A stretch of DNA of 55,562 nt from an uncultured Oribacterium sp. (GTDB taxonomy: Bacteria > Bacillota > Clostridia > Lachnospirales > Lachnospiraceae), in contig CAAGKO010000006.1 of NCBI GenBank assembly GCA_900770445.1, positions 1-55,562 on the forward strand. Reading direction: 5' to 3'. This document shows, one piece after another, positions 16,749 through 25,840 of this stretch. The position numbers were made by a program, and so were the translations under genes. The number at the start of each line of letters is the position of its first letter. Within the stretch, counting starts at the first letter, position 1. The notes beneath the pieces were generated by a model. It was not told the DNA's origin. It did no database searches and was given only the letters and a program-made list of their open reading frames with translations.

Positions 16749-17706
16749 TTCCGGCACCTCCATCTGCAGCCTCGACCGAGATATCCGTGAAGCTCTCCAG
16801 CGGCATCATCGTCTGGGTACTGCCATCACTGATGATCACCTTCAGCTCCGGCAACACATCCTCCATCGCCTCATAGAAGATCCGCTTCTTCGTGATGAGC
16901 GGATTCAGCTTATACTGATCGTACATCGCATTAAAACGGGCGACCTGTCCGCTTGCTTCCGCGATGCGCGCTTCTTTCTCCGCTTCTGCCTTCTGGACGA
17001 TACTGTCGGCCGTCGCATCTGCGGCCGGAATCTGCTCCGACTTATACTGCTTCGCTTTATTGATCGTAGTATCCGCTTCCTGCTTCGCCGTCTCGACAGA
17101 CTTGAATGCCGCGACGACATCCGAGGTCGGCGGCTCCACATCCTGGATCGACAGATTCACGATCTGAATACCGATATCCGCTTCCTCCAGCGATCTCGTC
17201 AGCTGATCCCGCACCTCCGCCTGAATCTTCGACTTCTCCGTCGTCATGACATCATCGACCGTAAAATCCGACACGGTCGAACGGATCGCCGCTGCGGCCA
17301 TGTTCGAGATGAAGCGGACCGGCTCGTTCGAGTTATAGAGATACTTCACCGGATCCGATACCTTATACTCGAGATAAAAATCCGTATTGACGAGATTAAA
17401 ATCCGAGGTGATGGTCAGCGAGTCACTCGTCGTTTCATAGTCCGGATTCTCACCATTCCGCTCGTTCGTGATCGTATAGCCGATCGGCATGCCATAGGTC
17501 GTCGTGTCCACCTTCTGCACCTGGTCGATAAACGGGACCTTAAAGTACATACCGGCAGTTTTTATGTCATCGACCTTTCCAAACCGCGTCACGACCGCCT
17601 GCTCCTGCTCAGACACCCGGTAAAACGACTGCAGCACACAGCACGCCGCACCCACACATAGAAACATCGGAACCGCTCGCAGGATTCCCTTTTTTCCTTC
17701 CTTCAT
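16738..17706 (-). CDS. hflK: HflK, SPFH/Band 7 membrane protease modulator
   Basis: A 322-residue partner of HflC. A hydrophobic segment at about residues 8-29, the EQEQAVVTRFGKV motif and the SPFH domain follow, then the Ala-rich helical region (ETAKQEADTTINKAKQYKSE). The Gly-rich N-terminal extension of proteobacterial HflK is missing and the C-terminus is short. ATG at 17704-17706 has GGAAGGGGAG upstream. The hflK-hflC pair forms its own operon. No ftsH is adjacent. Confidence 0.92.
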   Translation of the reverse strand: MKEGKKGILRAVPMFLCVGAACCVLQSFYRVSEQEQAVVTRFGKVDDIKTAGMYFKVPFIDQVQKVDTTTYGMPIGYTITNERNGENPDYETTSDSLTITSDFNLVNTDFYLEYKVSDPVKYLYNSNEPVRFISNMAAAAIRSTVSDFTVDDVMTTEKSKIQAEVRDQLTRSLEEADIGIQIVNLSIQDVEPPTSDVVAAFKSVETAKQEADTTINKAKQYKSEQIPAADATADSIVQKAEAEKEARIAEASGQVARFNAMYDQYKLNPLITKKRIFYEAMEDVLPELKVIISDGSTQTMMPLESFTDISVEAADGGAGNGK

Positions 17707-17837
17707 ACGCTCCCCTTCCTCTATTATCAGTAAGCCTGATCAGCTTAAAAGTATTCAGACACCTCCTATTATCGAGGAAACAGCCGCGTCTCGTCAATCA
17801 CAGAATTGCAACATCCTATAGAAAACAGTGAAAGCCA

Positions 17838-17883
17838 GTAACAGTTCAGGCTGGGAGGGCACCCCTCCCGTCTAAACTGTTAC
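17838..17883 (-). terminator. Intergenic stem-loop after the RraA-family gene
   Basis: Outer stem GTAACAGTT/AACTGTTAC (17838-17846, 17875-17883) and inner stem GGGAGGG/CCCTCCC (17853-17859, 17863-17869) with symmetrical internal loops. It ends the oxidative sugar operon. The outer stem shares GTAACAG with the stem-loop at 41088-41148. Confidence 0.6.
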
Positions 17884-17898
17884 CATAGCCCTGATCAC

Positions 17899-18588
17899 TT
17901 ACATGATGCCATATTTATCATACGATGCCTTGGCGGCCATGCCGGCCTTGATGCCCTCCGCCACCATCTTCTCTCCGGTCGCCTTCTCGTACGCCGCCTG
18001 AATCACTTCCTTTTCAATGGCCTGCGGGATGATCAGAACGCCGTCGAGGTCACCGAATACGATGTCGCCCGGCTCGATGCGCACGCCGTTCATCTCGATC
18101 GGCACACGAAAATCGATTACCTTTCCTCTCGGTGCCTGATCCTGTGCATATCGTCCGTACGAGAAGCATGGAAAATGCAGCTCCTTGATGCCCTTTGTAT
18201 CACGATGAAAGCCATTGACCACCGCACCAGCCGCCTTCAGGATCTGCATACGGGTGCACATCAGCTCGCCGACCAGCGCATACTCCGGTGAAGCACCGGT
18301 ACAGATGTAGACCTCGTTTTCCTTCAGATCATCCAGTGCCTCCAGCATCAGTCCGAACGGCTTCTTCATAATCGGATTCTGTCCATCGGACAGCTCTTCG
18401 AACGCATCGGCCTCCAGTACCGGCATCGCTCTTCCGACCACCACCATATCCTCTGTGATCGGCTGGATCTTCTGCGGTAAAAACTGATGCGTATAATGCA
18501 TCTTATCGAGGATGTCGCCGATCACCGCGGAATACAGATCCTTCTTCATGATGGCAAACAGTTCATTATCATCTTTCCACTCAAGCAT
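17899..18588 (-). CDS. RraA-family protein, candidate pyruvate aldolase
   Basis: A 229-residue member of the RraA / HMG-CHA aldolase family. The Arg129-Asp130 pair in VVNGFHRDTKG matches the metal- and pyruvate-binding RD motif of active class II pyruvate aldolases in this family, and GELM near 107-110 fits the substrate-binding loop. Some relatives inhibit RNase E, but the context argues for metabolism: it is last in an operon with a sugar dehydrogenase, a lactonase and a sugar-acid dehydratase, where an aldolase splitting a 2-keto-3-deoxy acid into pyruvate and an aldehyde would complete the route. ATG at 18586-18588 follows AAGGAG. Family is certain; reaction is inferred. Confidence 0.8.
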   Translation of the reverse strand: MLEWKDDNELFAIMKKDLYSAVIGDILDKMHYTHQFLPQKIQPITEDMVVVGRAMPVLEADAFEELSDGQNPIMKKPFGLMLEALDDLKENEVYICTGASPEYALVGELMCTRMQILKAAGAVVNGFHRDTKGIKELHFPCFSYGRYAQDQAPRGKVIDFRVPIEMNGVRIEPGDIVFGDLDGVLIIPQAIEKEVIQAAYEKATGEKMVAEGIKAGMAAKASYDKYGIM

Positions 18589-18606
18589 TTTTATTTCTCC
18601 TTCTTT

Positions 18607-20277
18607 TTATTCGATTACGGCACCCTGCGCGGCAGAGCGGCTGATCCGCTTATAGACATTGAGATATCCCGGCTTCAGGGTCTTTTCAACCGGCTTCCAC
18701 TGCGCTTTTCTTTCTGCGATGACCGCCTCGCTGACATGTAGCGTCAGGGAACGATTCTTCACATCGATTTCGATCTCATCTCCGTCCTGCACCAGCGCGA
18801 GGCATCCGCCTTCATAGGCCTCCGGTGAGATGTGTCCGACGAAGCAGCCACGATTCGAGCCGGAAAAACGTCCATCGGTAATCAGTGCACAGCTTGACGA
18901 AAGGTCCATCCCCTCCAGGCACTTCATCGGTCGATACATCTCCGGCATACCCGGTCCTCCCTTCGGTCCCTCATACGCCAGCACCAGCACTGAATGCGGC
19001 TTCACCTTTCCATCGAGAATCGCACTGCAGGCCTCCTGCTCACTCTGGAAGACCACAGCCTTTCCAGAGAAGTGCATCAGCTGTTCTGGAATCGCCGCCG
19101 GTTTCACCACTGCACCGAACGGAGCCAGATTTCCCTTCAGCACCGCGACGCCACCGTCCTGGTGGAACGGATCCTCCGCCGTTCGGATCACTTCTCTTCG
19201 TGTGGTGAACGACTGCATCGCCAGGTTTTCACCCAGCGTCCTTCCCGTCACCGTCAGACACGCACGATTCAGCTTTTCTTCGATTTCCTTCAGGATCGCT
19301 TCTACGCCACCGGCCTCATAGAAATCCACCATGTCATACGGAGATGCCGGATAGATCGATGCGACTTGCGGAATCTTCCGGCTCCATGCATCAAACTCCT
19401 CCAGCGGCAGATCGCCGAGTCCGGCTTCACGATAGATCGCCTGAAGATGCATGATTCCATTCGTCGAACCACCCATCGCCATCAGCAGCGCGATGGCATT
19501 CTGAATCGAGTCCTTTGTGATGATCTGGCGGGCCGTGATATGCTTCTCGACGAGCTGCATCACCGCACGACCGGTTTCATAGGCCATCTGCATCCGCTTT
19601 GCATCGATGGCCGGAATGACCGCGCTGCCCGGCAGGCTCATGCCCATGGCCTCCGCCATGCATCCCATGGTATTCGCAGTTCCCAGCATCGCACAGGATC
19701 CGACACATGGCTCCGCGAGGTTTTCGATCTCGATAAATTCCTTTTCTGTGATTTCACCACGTTTCTTCCAGCCGACCGCCTCCGTGACGATATTTCCATC
19801 ATAGTGCTTTCCCTTATACGAGGCCGGCATCATCGGTCCGCCATTACAGAAGATCGCCGGCAGATCGAGACGCGCTGCAGCCATCAGCAGTCCTGGAACG
19901 ATTTTATCGCAGGAGCCGAGCAGGACGAGGCCATCGAATTTATGGGCTCTCACCATACATTCTACGGATGAGGTGATCAGATCCCGGGATGGCAGGATAT
20001 AGCGCATACCATCATGTCCCTCCGCGATGCCATCACACGGTGCGATCGTCCCGAAAACCATCGCTGTTCCGCCGGCGGCCTCGATTCCCTTCTGAACATG
20101 CGCACACATTTCCTGGATGTTATAGTGCCCAGGTGTTGCATTGGTATAGGTATTGACGATGGCGATCAGCGGTTTCGAGAGGGCCTCATCGGTGAAGCCC
20201 ATGGACTTATAGAGTGCTCTCTTCAGTGCGCCACTGTCTCCCTGAAGAAGCTGATTAAAGTAGTGCTGTTCCTCCAT
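18607..20277 (-). CDS. IlvD/Edd-family dehydratase, probable sugar-acid dehydratase
   Basis: A 556-residue Fe-S dehydratase. Recognised by VNTYTNATPGH (about 41-51), CDGIAEGHDGMRY (81-93), LLGSCDKIVPG with Cys123, and EPCVGSCAMLGTANTMG with Cys191/Cys195. The family includes dihydroxy-acid dehydratase and the dehydratases of arabonate, xylonate, galactonate and gluconate. The operon (lactonase, sugar dehydrogenase, aldolase candidate; no other ilv genes) favours a sugar acid, giving the 2-keto-3-deoxy acid. Substrate cannot be fixed from sequence; an IlvD role in branched-chain synthesis remains possible. ATG at 20275-20277 has AAAGGAGA upstream; spacing to the next gene is 18 nt. Confidence 0.85.
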   Translation of the reverse strand: MEEQHYFNQLLQGDSGALKRALYKSMGFTDEALSKPLIAIVNTYTNATPGHYNIQEMCAHVQKGIEAAGGTAMVFGTIAPCDGIAEGHDGMRYILPSRDLITSSVECMVRAHKFDGLVLLGSCDKIVPGLLMAAARLDLPAIFCNGGPMMPASYKGKHYDGNIVTEAVGWKKRGEITEKEFIEIENLAEPCVGSCAMLGTANTMGCMAEAMGMSLPGSAVIPAIDAKRMQMAYETGRAVMQLVEKHITARQIITKDSIQNAIALLMAMGGSTNGIMHLQAIYREAGLGDLPLEEFDAWSRKIPQVASIYPASPYDMVDFYEAGGVEAILKEIEEKLNRACLTVTGRTLGENLAMQSFTTRREVIRTAEDPFHQDGGVAVLKGNLAPFGAVVKPAAIPEQLMHFSGKAVVFQSEQEACSAILDGKVKPHSVLVLAYEGPKGGPGMPEMYRPMKCLEGMDLSSSCALITDGRFSGSNRGCFVGHISPEAYEGGCLALVQDGDEIEIDVKNRSLTLHVSEAVIAERKAQWKPVEKTLKPGYLNVYKRISRSAAQGAVIE

Positions 20278-20291
20278 TTCGATCTCCTTTA

Positions 20292-21056
20292 TCAGACGAA
20301 GTCATTGGCAGCGACGACCGGAAGCGTCGCGCCTCCATCGATGGTCAGTGTACTGCCCAGCATATAATCCGCATCATCCGATGCCAGATAAACCACGCCG
20401 CGCGCAATTTCCTTCGTGCTCGCGAAACGGCGAAGCGGAAGTCGTGCCGCTGCTTCCAGGCGGATATCTCCCGGCTCCCAGCCGACATCCGTATAACCCG
20501 GAGCGATGGCCACCATACGAACGCCCGTACCAGCCAGCTCCATGCCGGCATTCTTCGTAAATTTCGAAACCGCGGCCTTCGTCGGTGCATAAATCGTCGC
20601 TCTCGGCCAGCAGCCATCGACCTGGTTCGACGAGACGTTGATGATGACGCCCTTCGTCTTCCGCGCGATCATCTCCTTCGCCGCGATCTGGCTGCTAAAG
20701 TACAGTCCCTTCCAGTCGACCGCCGTCATATGATCGAACATCTCTTCCGTCGCATCGAGGAAATACACCTCGCTGCTGATCCCCGCGTTATTGACCACCA
20801 CATCGATGGTACTAAAAGCCTCATACGCCTTCCGGTACATCGCCCGGATATCGTCCATCACCGACATGTCGCCGTAAATGATCTCACATCGCCTGCCCAT
20901 CGCCTCGATCTGCTGCTGCACCGTCCTCGCTGCATGCTCGTCGCTGCGATAATTGACGATCACGTCATATCCCTCTTCAGCCATCGTGAGGCAGATCTGT
21001 CTCCCGATTCCCTTCGCACCGCCCGTCACTAAAACCGTCTTACTGCTTGCAACCAT
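20292..21056 (-). CDS. SDR oxidoreductase, probable sugar 1-dehydrogenase
   Basis: A classical short-chain dehydrogenase/reductase, 254 residues. NAD(P) motif TGGAKGIG (11-18), NNAG (89-92), catalytic Ser142/Ser143, and Tyr156-x3-Lys160. Context points to oxidation of a free aldose at C1 to its lactone, the substrate of the overlapping SMP-30 lactonase gene. The start overlaps the end of that gene by 17 nt, a strong sign of coupling; GGAAGG lies upstream of the ATG (21054-21056). Other SDR substrates, such as 3-oxoacyl-ACP, cannot be excluded from the fold, but nothing around it suggests fatty acid synthesis. Confidence 0.82.
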   Translation of the reverse strand: MVASSKTVLVTGGAKGIGRQICLTMAEEGYDVIVNYRSDEHAARTVQQQIEAMGRRCEIIYGDMSVMDDIRAMYRKAYEAFSTIDVVVNNAGISSEVYFLDATEEMFDHMTAVDWKGLYFSSQIAAKEMIARKTKGVIINVSSNQVDGCWPRATIYAPTKAAVSKFTKNAGMELAGTGVRMVAIAPGYTDVGWEPGDIRLEAAARLPLRRFASTKEIARGVVYLASDDADYMLGSTLTIDGGATLPVVAANDFV

Positions 21057-21891
21057 ATCTGTACCCTTCCTTTCCTTTATAGCAGGTCAATGTCTCCGAA
21101 TAGACATCACCACCTTCGCCCTTTTCGTTTCTGGCTGTTGTGATAAACAGCTGATTCAGCTCCCGGCCTCCGAATGCGCAGCAACTGACATTTTCATCTG
21201 GAACGAGGATTCGTTGAAACACCTCTTTCCTGCAGGGATCCAGCCCGATCACCTGATAACCACCCCACATGGCGATCCAGAGATTGCCGTCCCGATCCAC
21301 GCACATCCCATCCGGTGAACCCTTTTCCTGCGACAGATCGATTTCATCGATCTGCTCACCGATGTCGTCACCTTCCTCTGCACGCTGCCGATACACACGT
21401 ATCCGCTTTTCGCTGGTTTCTGTATGGTAGAAAAGCCCCTCATGCCAGTCGAGCCCGTTTGGGATCGTATATCCCGGATACTGGCAGACGACCTGGCCGT
21501 CTCGTATACAGAAGAGGCTCGCGCCATGTCGAGCGCCCGGAACGCTCTGATCGATGTACATACTGCCGACCCACAGCCTTCCTCCCGGATCGCACTTTCC
21601 ATCGTTGTATCGGAGGTACGACGGGAATGCACTCTCCATCCGCTTCTCTGTTTTTCCGGCATCATAGTCCACCAGATAGAGTCCATCCTGAAGTGCGGCC
21701 AGCAGCCTTCCATCCTCCGTGAGAACGATGGTACTGACATAGGTTGGCATCTGGAGACAGGACAGTGTATGTTCCTCCGTCATACGATAAATTCGGAATT
21801 TCTCTATATCAACGAAGTACAGATACCGACGATGGCTGTCCCAGATGCAGCCCTCCAGAAGCTTCCCCTGAAGCTGTGTCAGTTTCTCCAT
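21040..21891 (-). CDS. SMP-30/gluconolactonase-family sugar lactonase
   Basis: A 283-residue six-bladed beta-propeller hydrolase of the SMP-30/LRE family. The N-terminal EGCIWD motif supplies a metal-binding Glu (Glu13); the YNDGKCDPGGRLWVGSM segment and the later PDGMCVDRDGNLWIAMW repeat are typical. It should hydrolyse an aldonolactone to the aldonic acid. It is the first gene of the oxidative sugar operon. ATG at 21889-21891 has AAGGAGGGG eight bases upstream; the frame is open 16 codons further without support. The upstream region carries a promoter-like sequence and a 25-bp palindrome. Confidence 0.85.
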   Translation of the reverse strand: MEKLTQLQGKLLEGCIWDSHRRYLYFVDIEKFRIYRMTEEHTLSCLQMPTYVSTIVLTEDGRLLAALQDGLYLVDYDAGKTEKRMESAFPSYLRYNDGKCDPGGRLWVGSMYIDQSVPGARHGASLFCIRDGQVVCQYPGYTIPNGLDWHEGLFYHTETSEKRIRVYRQRAEEGDDIGEQIDEIDLSQEKGSPDGMCVDRDGNLWIAMWGGYQVIGLDPCRKEVFQRILVPDENVSCCAFGGRELNQLFITTARNEKGEGGDVYSETLTCYKGKEGYRYGCKQ

Positions 21892-21965
21892 AAATCGCAC
21901 CCCTCCTTCTGTTTTGTGCAAATCTGCAGATATTTTCACTCGATATCCACCTTCCTTTATGCTTT

Positions 21966-21997
21966 ATTATAGTCATCTCGTGCTGTTCATGAGTCAA
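21966..21997 (-). promoter_or_regulatory. Candidate promoter of the oxidative sugar operon
   Basis: Minus-strand TTGACT (21992-21997) and TATAAT (21966-21971), good hexamers but 20 nt apart instead of 17. The wide spacing suggests that activation or a structural change is needed for use. Confidence 0.45.
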
Positions 21998-22035
21998 CAT
22001 TTCGGAACGCAGAAAGGACAGCTTTTATACTTTTC

Positions 22036-22060
22036 GGAATCAGATTCCGAATCTGATTCC
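22036..22060. promoter_or_regulatory. 25-bp palindrome, candidate operator
   Basis: GGAATCAGATTC and GAATCTGATTCC surround a single C, twelve perfectly matched pairs. It sits about 40 bp upstream of the candidate -35 box of the oxidative sugar operon and just beyond the terminator of the transporter operon. There is no T run after it, so it fits a dimeric regulator site better than a terminator. The regulator is unknown. Confidence 0.55.
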
Positions 22061-22062
22061 AT

Positions 22063-22108
22063 GAAAAAATCCCCTGCCGGCAGGGTTTTCGCTGCCAGCA
22101 AGGGATCT
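22063..22108 (-). terminator. Intrinsic terminator of transporter operon 1
   Basis: On the minus strand GATCCCT-TGCTGGCAG pairs with CTGCCGGCA-GGGGATT across an eight-base loop, then TTTTTC follows. It lies downstream of the substrate-binding protein gene. Confidence 0.8.
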
Positions 22109-22163
22109 TTCAGAAGCACGAGGCTTCAGGTATATAGGAGAATAGGATTAAGGGCAGGTGTCC

Positions 22164-23240
22164 TTATTCCGCATAGGAACCCATGACATCCTTATAGGTA
22201 TCCGGCGTTACGACCACCGCATCTACAGCGGTCTCCTGCTTTACTTCCTTGCCATCGATGAGGTTCAGCAGTACCTCGACAGAACCTGCACCAACCGACT
22301 CAGCAGAGAAGTATGCGGAAGCCTTCACGCAGGTGCCATCTGCACCCTTGGTGTTCCACTCATCCTTCGCCATATATGCGCCGAGACCTACAACGCAGGC
22401 ATCCTTATCGATACCCGCACTCTCCAGTGCTCTGGCCGCGCCGATACAGCCCTCCTCGTTTGCACCGGTTACCAGCCACTTCTTGATCTCCGGATGTGCG
22501 GTGATGACCGCTGCTGCTGCGGAGTTACCCTTATCGGTCGTGCCATCGTAATCTGCCTTAAAGATCTTCGCTGTATCGAAATCCGGACAGAGTTCCTGGA
22601 ACTTGTCCAGCTCACCCTCTGCACGTGGTACGCAGCTCGAAACGGTATCCATCGTCATCACGAGGAGACCCACTTCCGGATCCGAAGCCAGATTGTTGTC
22701 CTTCACATAATTTGCAAGCCACTCACCGTTTGCCTGACCGATAACATAGGCATTGATACCTACCCATGGTGCCAGCTTGTTGCCAGAGGCATCCTGAAGC
22801 GCATCATCCGCTGCAACGATCGGCATACCAGCCTCTTCGCACTTTGTGATGACGGCCTGGGACATGGTCTGATCCGGAATACAGGTCACGATACCGCTCG
22901 CGTTGTTTGCGATCGCGTTATCTATCGCCTTTAAATACTCCTCCGGGTTCATCTTCGCATCGACATAAACGAACTTTCCGCCTGCTTCCTCTACGGCCTT
23001 CTGTGCCGCTGCACCCTCATCGATAAACCAGGTCTGGTCACCTGCCTTGTAGATACCATAAACGACCAGATCACCATCGGTTGCGGTCGCCGCAGCTTCT
23101 GTCGTAGCCTCTGCTGCTGCCGCCGCAGTCGTTGCTGCCACTGCAGCGGTTGTCTCCTGTGTACTTCCACCACAGCCGGTCAGCGCAGCGCCCAGCATCG
23201 TCGTCGCTACCATCAAGGACATCACTTTTCTCATCTTCAT
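22164..23240 (-). CDS. AraF-like sugar-binding lipoprotein (ABC transporter 1)
   Basis: A 358-residue periplasmic-binding-type lipoprotein. The signal peptide ends in LTGC with lipidated Cys23, followed by an Ala/Thr-rich linker to about residue 55. Segments such as AVVAADDALQD-like VAADDALQD, AHPEIKKWLVTGANE and VVVTPDTYKD line up with E. coli AraF, the L-arabinose-binding protein that also binds D-galactose. It is the last gene of a three-gene operon (ATPase, permease, binding protein). ATG at 23238-23240 follows AAGGAGGAAAG. A close paralogue lies at 35.8-36.9 kb. The ligand is inferred from resemblance and from the gal and oxidative sugar genes around it. Confidence 0.88.
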   Translation of the reverse strand: MKMRKVMSLMVATTMLGAALTGCGGSTQETTAAVAATTAAAAAEATTEAAATATDGDLVVYGIYKAGDQTWFIDEGAAAQKAVEEAGGKFVYVDAKMNPEEYLKAIDNAIANNASGIVTCIPDQTMSQAVITKCEEAGMPIVAADDALQDASGNKLAPWVGINAYVIGQANGEWLANYVKDNNLASDPEVGLLVMTMDTVSSCVPRAEGELDKFQELCPDFDTAKIFKADYDGTTDKGNSAAAAVITAHPEIKKWLVTGANEEGCIGAARALESAGIDKDACVVGLGAYMAKDEWNTKGADGTCVKASAYFSAESVGAGSVEVLLNLIDGKEVKQETAVDAVVVTPDTYKDVMGSYAE

Positions 23241-23285
23241 AACACTTTCCTCCTTATATTGAATGAGTTTAAAAGTTTCAAATGA

Positions 23286-24296
23286 TTATGCATTCTTCAT
23301 GCTTGCTTCCAGAAGCTCCTTCGTTCTTCTTTCCTTACGGATATAGTCGAAGGTCAGTGCAAACAGAAGCAGTCCGCCACGTGCTACATACTGCCAGAAC
23401 GAAGGTACATTGACCATCGTAAGGCCCGTATTAAACGCCTGAATCAGGAAGATACCGAGAACCGTACCGCCCATGCTTCCGACACCACCGACGAAGGATA
23501 CACCACCGAGAATAACCGCGGTGATCGCATCGAACTCGAGGTTGACGTTCGCTGCCGGCTGACCGGCATTCATTCTTGCGGCGAATACGACACCACCCAG
23601 AGCAGTCATCACGCCGATCATGATGAAACAGAGTGTGATGATTCGCTGCGGATTAAGACCGGCCAGTCTCGCAGCATCACTGCTGCCACCGATTGCATAT
23701 ACGCTTCTTCCGAACTTGGTTCTTGCGAGGATAAAGCCGAAAATCACGAAGGATACGACCATCAGCCATACAGCGAGCGGGATGCCTAAGAACCGGGCAT
23801 TACCTGCCTTGATGAAGGCCATGTTACTGATGGCGACCGGCTTACCGCCACAGGCGATGTAGGCGAAGCCTCGAACGATGGACTGTGTCACCAGCGTCGC
23901 GATAAAGGCCTCCAGCTTGATCTTATTAACCATCCAGGCGTTGAAGATGCCGACGAGGGCACCGATCGCGAGGGTGATGACGATGGAAACCCAGATCGGA
24001 AGACCCTTTCCGAGCAGGATCGCAACCACGACACCGGACAGTGCAGCGAGGGATCCAGGGGACAGATCATTCTGTCCCGCAATAATCAGATAGGTATGTC
24101 CGATGGCGACCATGCCGATCAGAGACGCTGCTACGAGGATATTCACGAAGTTCGCCCAGGTCAGATAATTCTTATTCAGCGAAGTGAACAGTACATACAC
24201 CACGATGATGGCGCCGATCAGAACGAGCTTGTCGCCACCGATAAAATCAATGATCCTCTTAAATCCATTTTCTTTTTTCTGCGTTTCGTCTTTCAT
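23286..24296 (-). CDS. AraH-like sugar ABC transporter permease 1
   Basis: A 336-residue integral membrane protein with about eight to ten hydrophobic helices. The EAFIATLVTQSIVRGFAYI loop, the TKFGRSVYAIGGSSDAARLAG coupling region and the SGQPAANVN-like AGQPAANVN segment are hallmarks of the BPD_transp_2 family (AraH, RbsC, XylH). It forms the channel with the ATPase encoded 1 nt upstream and the binding protein 45 nt downstream. ATG at 24294-24296 has GGGAG upstream. It lacks the residues of a fused ATPase and is of normal length. Confidence 0.93.
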   Translation of the reverse strand: MKDETQKKENGFKRIIDFIGGDKLVLIGAIIVVYVLFTSLNKNYLTWANFVNILVAASLIGMVAIGHTYLIIAGQNDLSPGSLAALSGVVVAILLGKGLPIWVSIVITLAIGALVGIFNAWMVNKIKLEAFIATLVTQSIVRGFAYIACGGKPVAISNMAFIKAGNARFLGIPLAVWLMVVSFVIFGFILARTKFGRSVYAIGGSSDAARLAGLNPQRIITLCFIMIGVMTALGGVVFAARMNAGQPAANVNLEFDAITAVILGGVSFVGGVGSMGGTVLGIFLIQAFNTGLTMVNVPSFWQYVARGGLLLFALTFDYIRKERRTKELLEASMKNA

Positions 24297-24297
24297 A

Positions 24298-25794
24298 TCA
24301 TTCTCCCATCATACCCAGTCCTAAGAGTCTGGTTTCTGTTGCTTCCTCTGCGCCGACCTCGCCGGCGATCTGTAGTGCCCGCATAACGATGATGCGGTCC
24401 GATAAGCCGATGACCTCCGGAAGCTCCGAAGAAATCAGGATGACACCCAGGCCCTTCTTCGCAAATGCGCATATCATCTCGTAAAACTCTGATTTCGCAC
24501 CGATGTCGATGCCCTTGGTCGGTTCGTCAAGAATCAGCACCTTCGGATTCGTCGCGATGCCTCGGGCGACGATGCACTTCTGCTGATTACCACCGGAAAG
24601 CTCTACGATCTTCTTATCCTTGGACGGCGTCTTGATTTTAAATTCACGGATGCCCTTTTCGGCCTCCTGCGCTTCCTTTTTCGTGCTGATCACACCGATT
24701 TTATTTGCATTTTTATCCATGAGGGAGATGTTGATATTTCCCTCGATGCTGAGATTCGACAGGATGCCCTGCAGCTTCCGATCCTCCGGTACCAGCGCGA
24801 TACCGTTATCCAGCGCTTCCTTCGGTGAGCGATTCTCGATCTTCTTTCCTTCCAGATAGATTTCGCCACTCTTTCGCTTATCGGCACCGATGATGGCACG
24901 CATCAGTTCTGTACGACCAGCCCCCACCAGTCCGGAAAATCCCAGAACTTCGCCTCTTCTCAGCTGGAACGAAACCGGCTTCACATAATCAGAGGAAACC
25001 TCGCGCACATCCAGCAGGACCTCGCCGATCTCCTTGTTTTTATCGAGGTTCTTATATACATCACCGAGATCCCTGCCGACCATCATCTTGATCATGTCCT
25101 TCTCCGGAACCTCATGTGTCTTCACCGTCGTGATGTACTGACCATCCTTGAAGATGGCGACCTTATCTGTGATCCGCTGAATCTCATTCATTCGATGTGA
25201 AACATAAATGATGATCTTCTTCTCCGCCTTCAGCTTCTCGATCACCTCAAACAGCGCATCGATCTCCGCATCACTCAGACTGGCGGTCGGCTCATCGAAG
25301 CAGATGACCTTCAGGTTTTCACGGCTGTACGCCTTCATGATCTCGACCATCTGCTGATAAGCGATACTGAGATCCTTCACTTTCGTGGTCGGTGAAATCG
25401 GAAGACCGAAATCCTCGATGATTTTCGCCGCATCCCTGTTTGCCTTTGCCACATCGATGACTCCGAAACGATTCGCCGGCATACGCCCGAGAAAGATATT
25501 CTCCGCGACGCTCAGCTCAAGAAGGATCTGACGTTCCTGGTAAATGACGCTGATTCCCTCCTGAATCGCTTCATGCGGTGAACGGAAATGCTTCTGCTCT
25601 CCATCCAGCAGATATTCACCCTCATCCGGCTGGTAGTCACCATTCAGCACCTTCAGCAGCGTGGATTTACCCGCTCCATTTTCCCCGAGGAATGCCAGCA
25701 CCTCGCCGCCATATGCTTTAAAGCTGATGCGGTCCAGTGCCTTCACGCCAGGGAAAAATTTGGAGATATTTTTAAACTCTAACACACTCTCCAT
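24298..25794 (-). CDS. AraG-like sugar ABC transporter ATPase 1
   Basis: A 498-residue tandem ATPase of the sugar importer class (AraG/RbsA/XylG). The first domain has Walker A GENGAGKST (37-45) and the variant signature LSIAYQQMVEI. The second has the usual degenerate Walker A GLVGAGRTE and a clean signature LSGGNQQK, followed by LILDEPTKGID. ATG at 25792-25794 has AAGGAG upstream; earlier in-frame starts have weaker sites. It is first in the operon. The promoter region has a good TATAAT but no -35 consensus, which suits activation by an AraC-type regulator. Confidence 0.93.
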   Translation of the reverse strand: MESVLEFKNISKFFPGVKALDRISFKAYGGEVLAFLGENGAGKSTLLKVLNGDYQPDEGEYLLDGEQKHFRSPHEAIQEGISVIYQERQILLELSVAENIFLGRMPANRFGVIDVAKANRDAAKIIEDFGLPISPTTKVKDLSIAYQQMVEIMKAYSRENLKVICFDEPTASLSDAEIDALFEVIEKLKAEKKIIIYVSHRMNEIQRITDKVAIFKDGQYITTVKTHEVPEKDMIKMMVGRDLGDVYKNLDKNKEIGEVLLDVREVSSDYVKPVSFQLRRGEVLGFSGLVGAGRTELMRAIIGADKRKSGEIYLEGKKIENRSPKEALDNGIALVPEDRKLQGILSNLSIEGNINISLMDKNANKIGVISTKKEAQEAEKGIREFKIKTPSKDKKIVELSGGNQQKCIVARGIATNPKVLILDEPTKGIDIGAKSEFYEMICAFAKKGLGVILISSELPEVIGLSDRIIVMRALQIAGEVGAEEATETRLLGLGMMGE

Positions 25795-25840
25795 CCCATT
25801 CTCCTTTTCCGTTTTTTCCATCCTTACAGTTAACTTTTGC

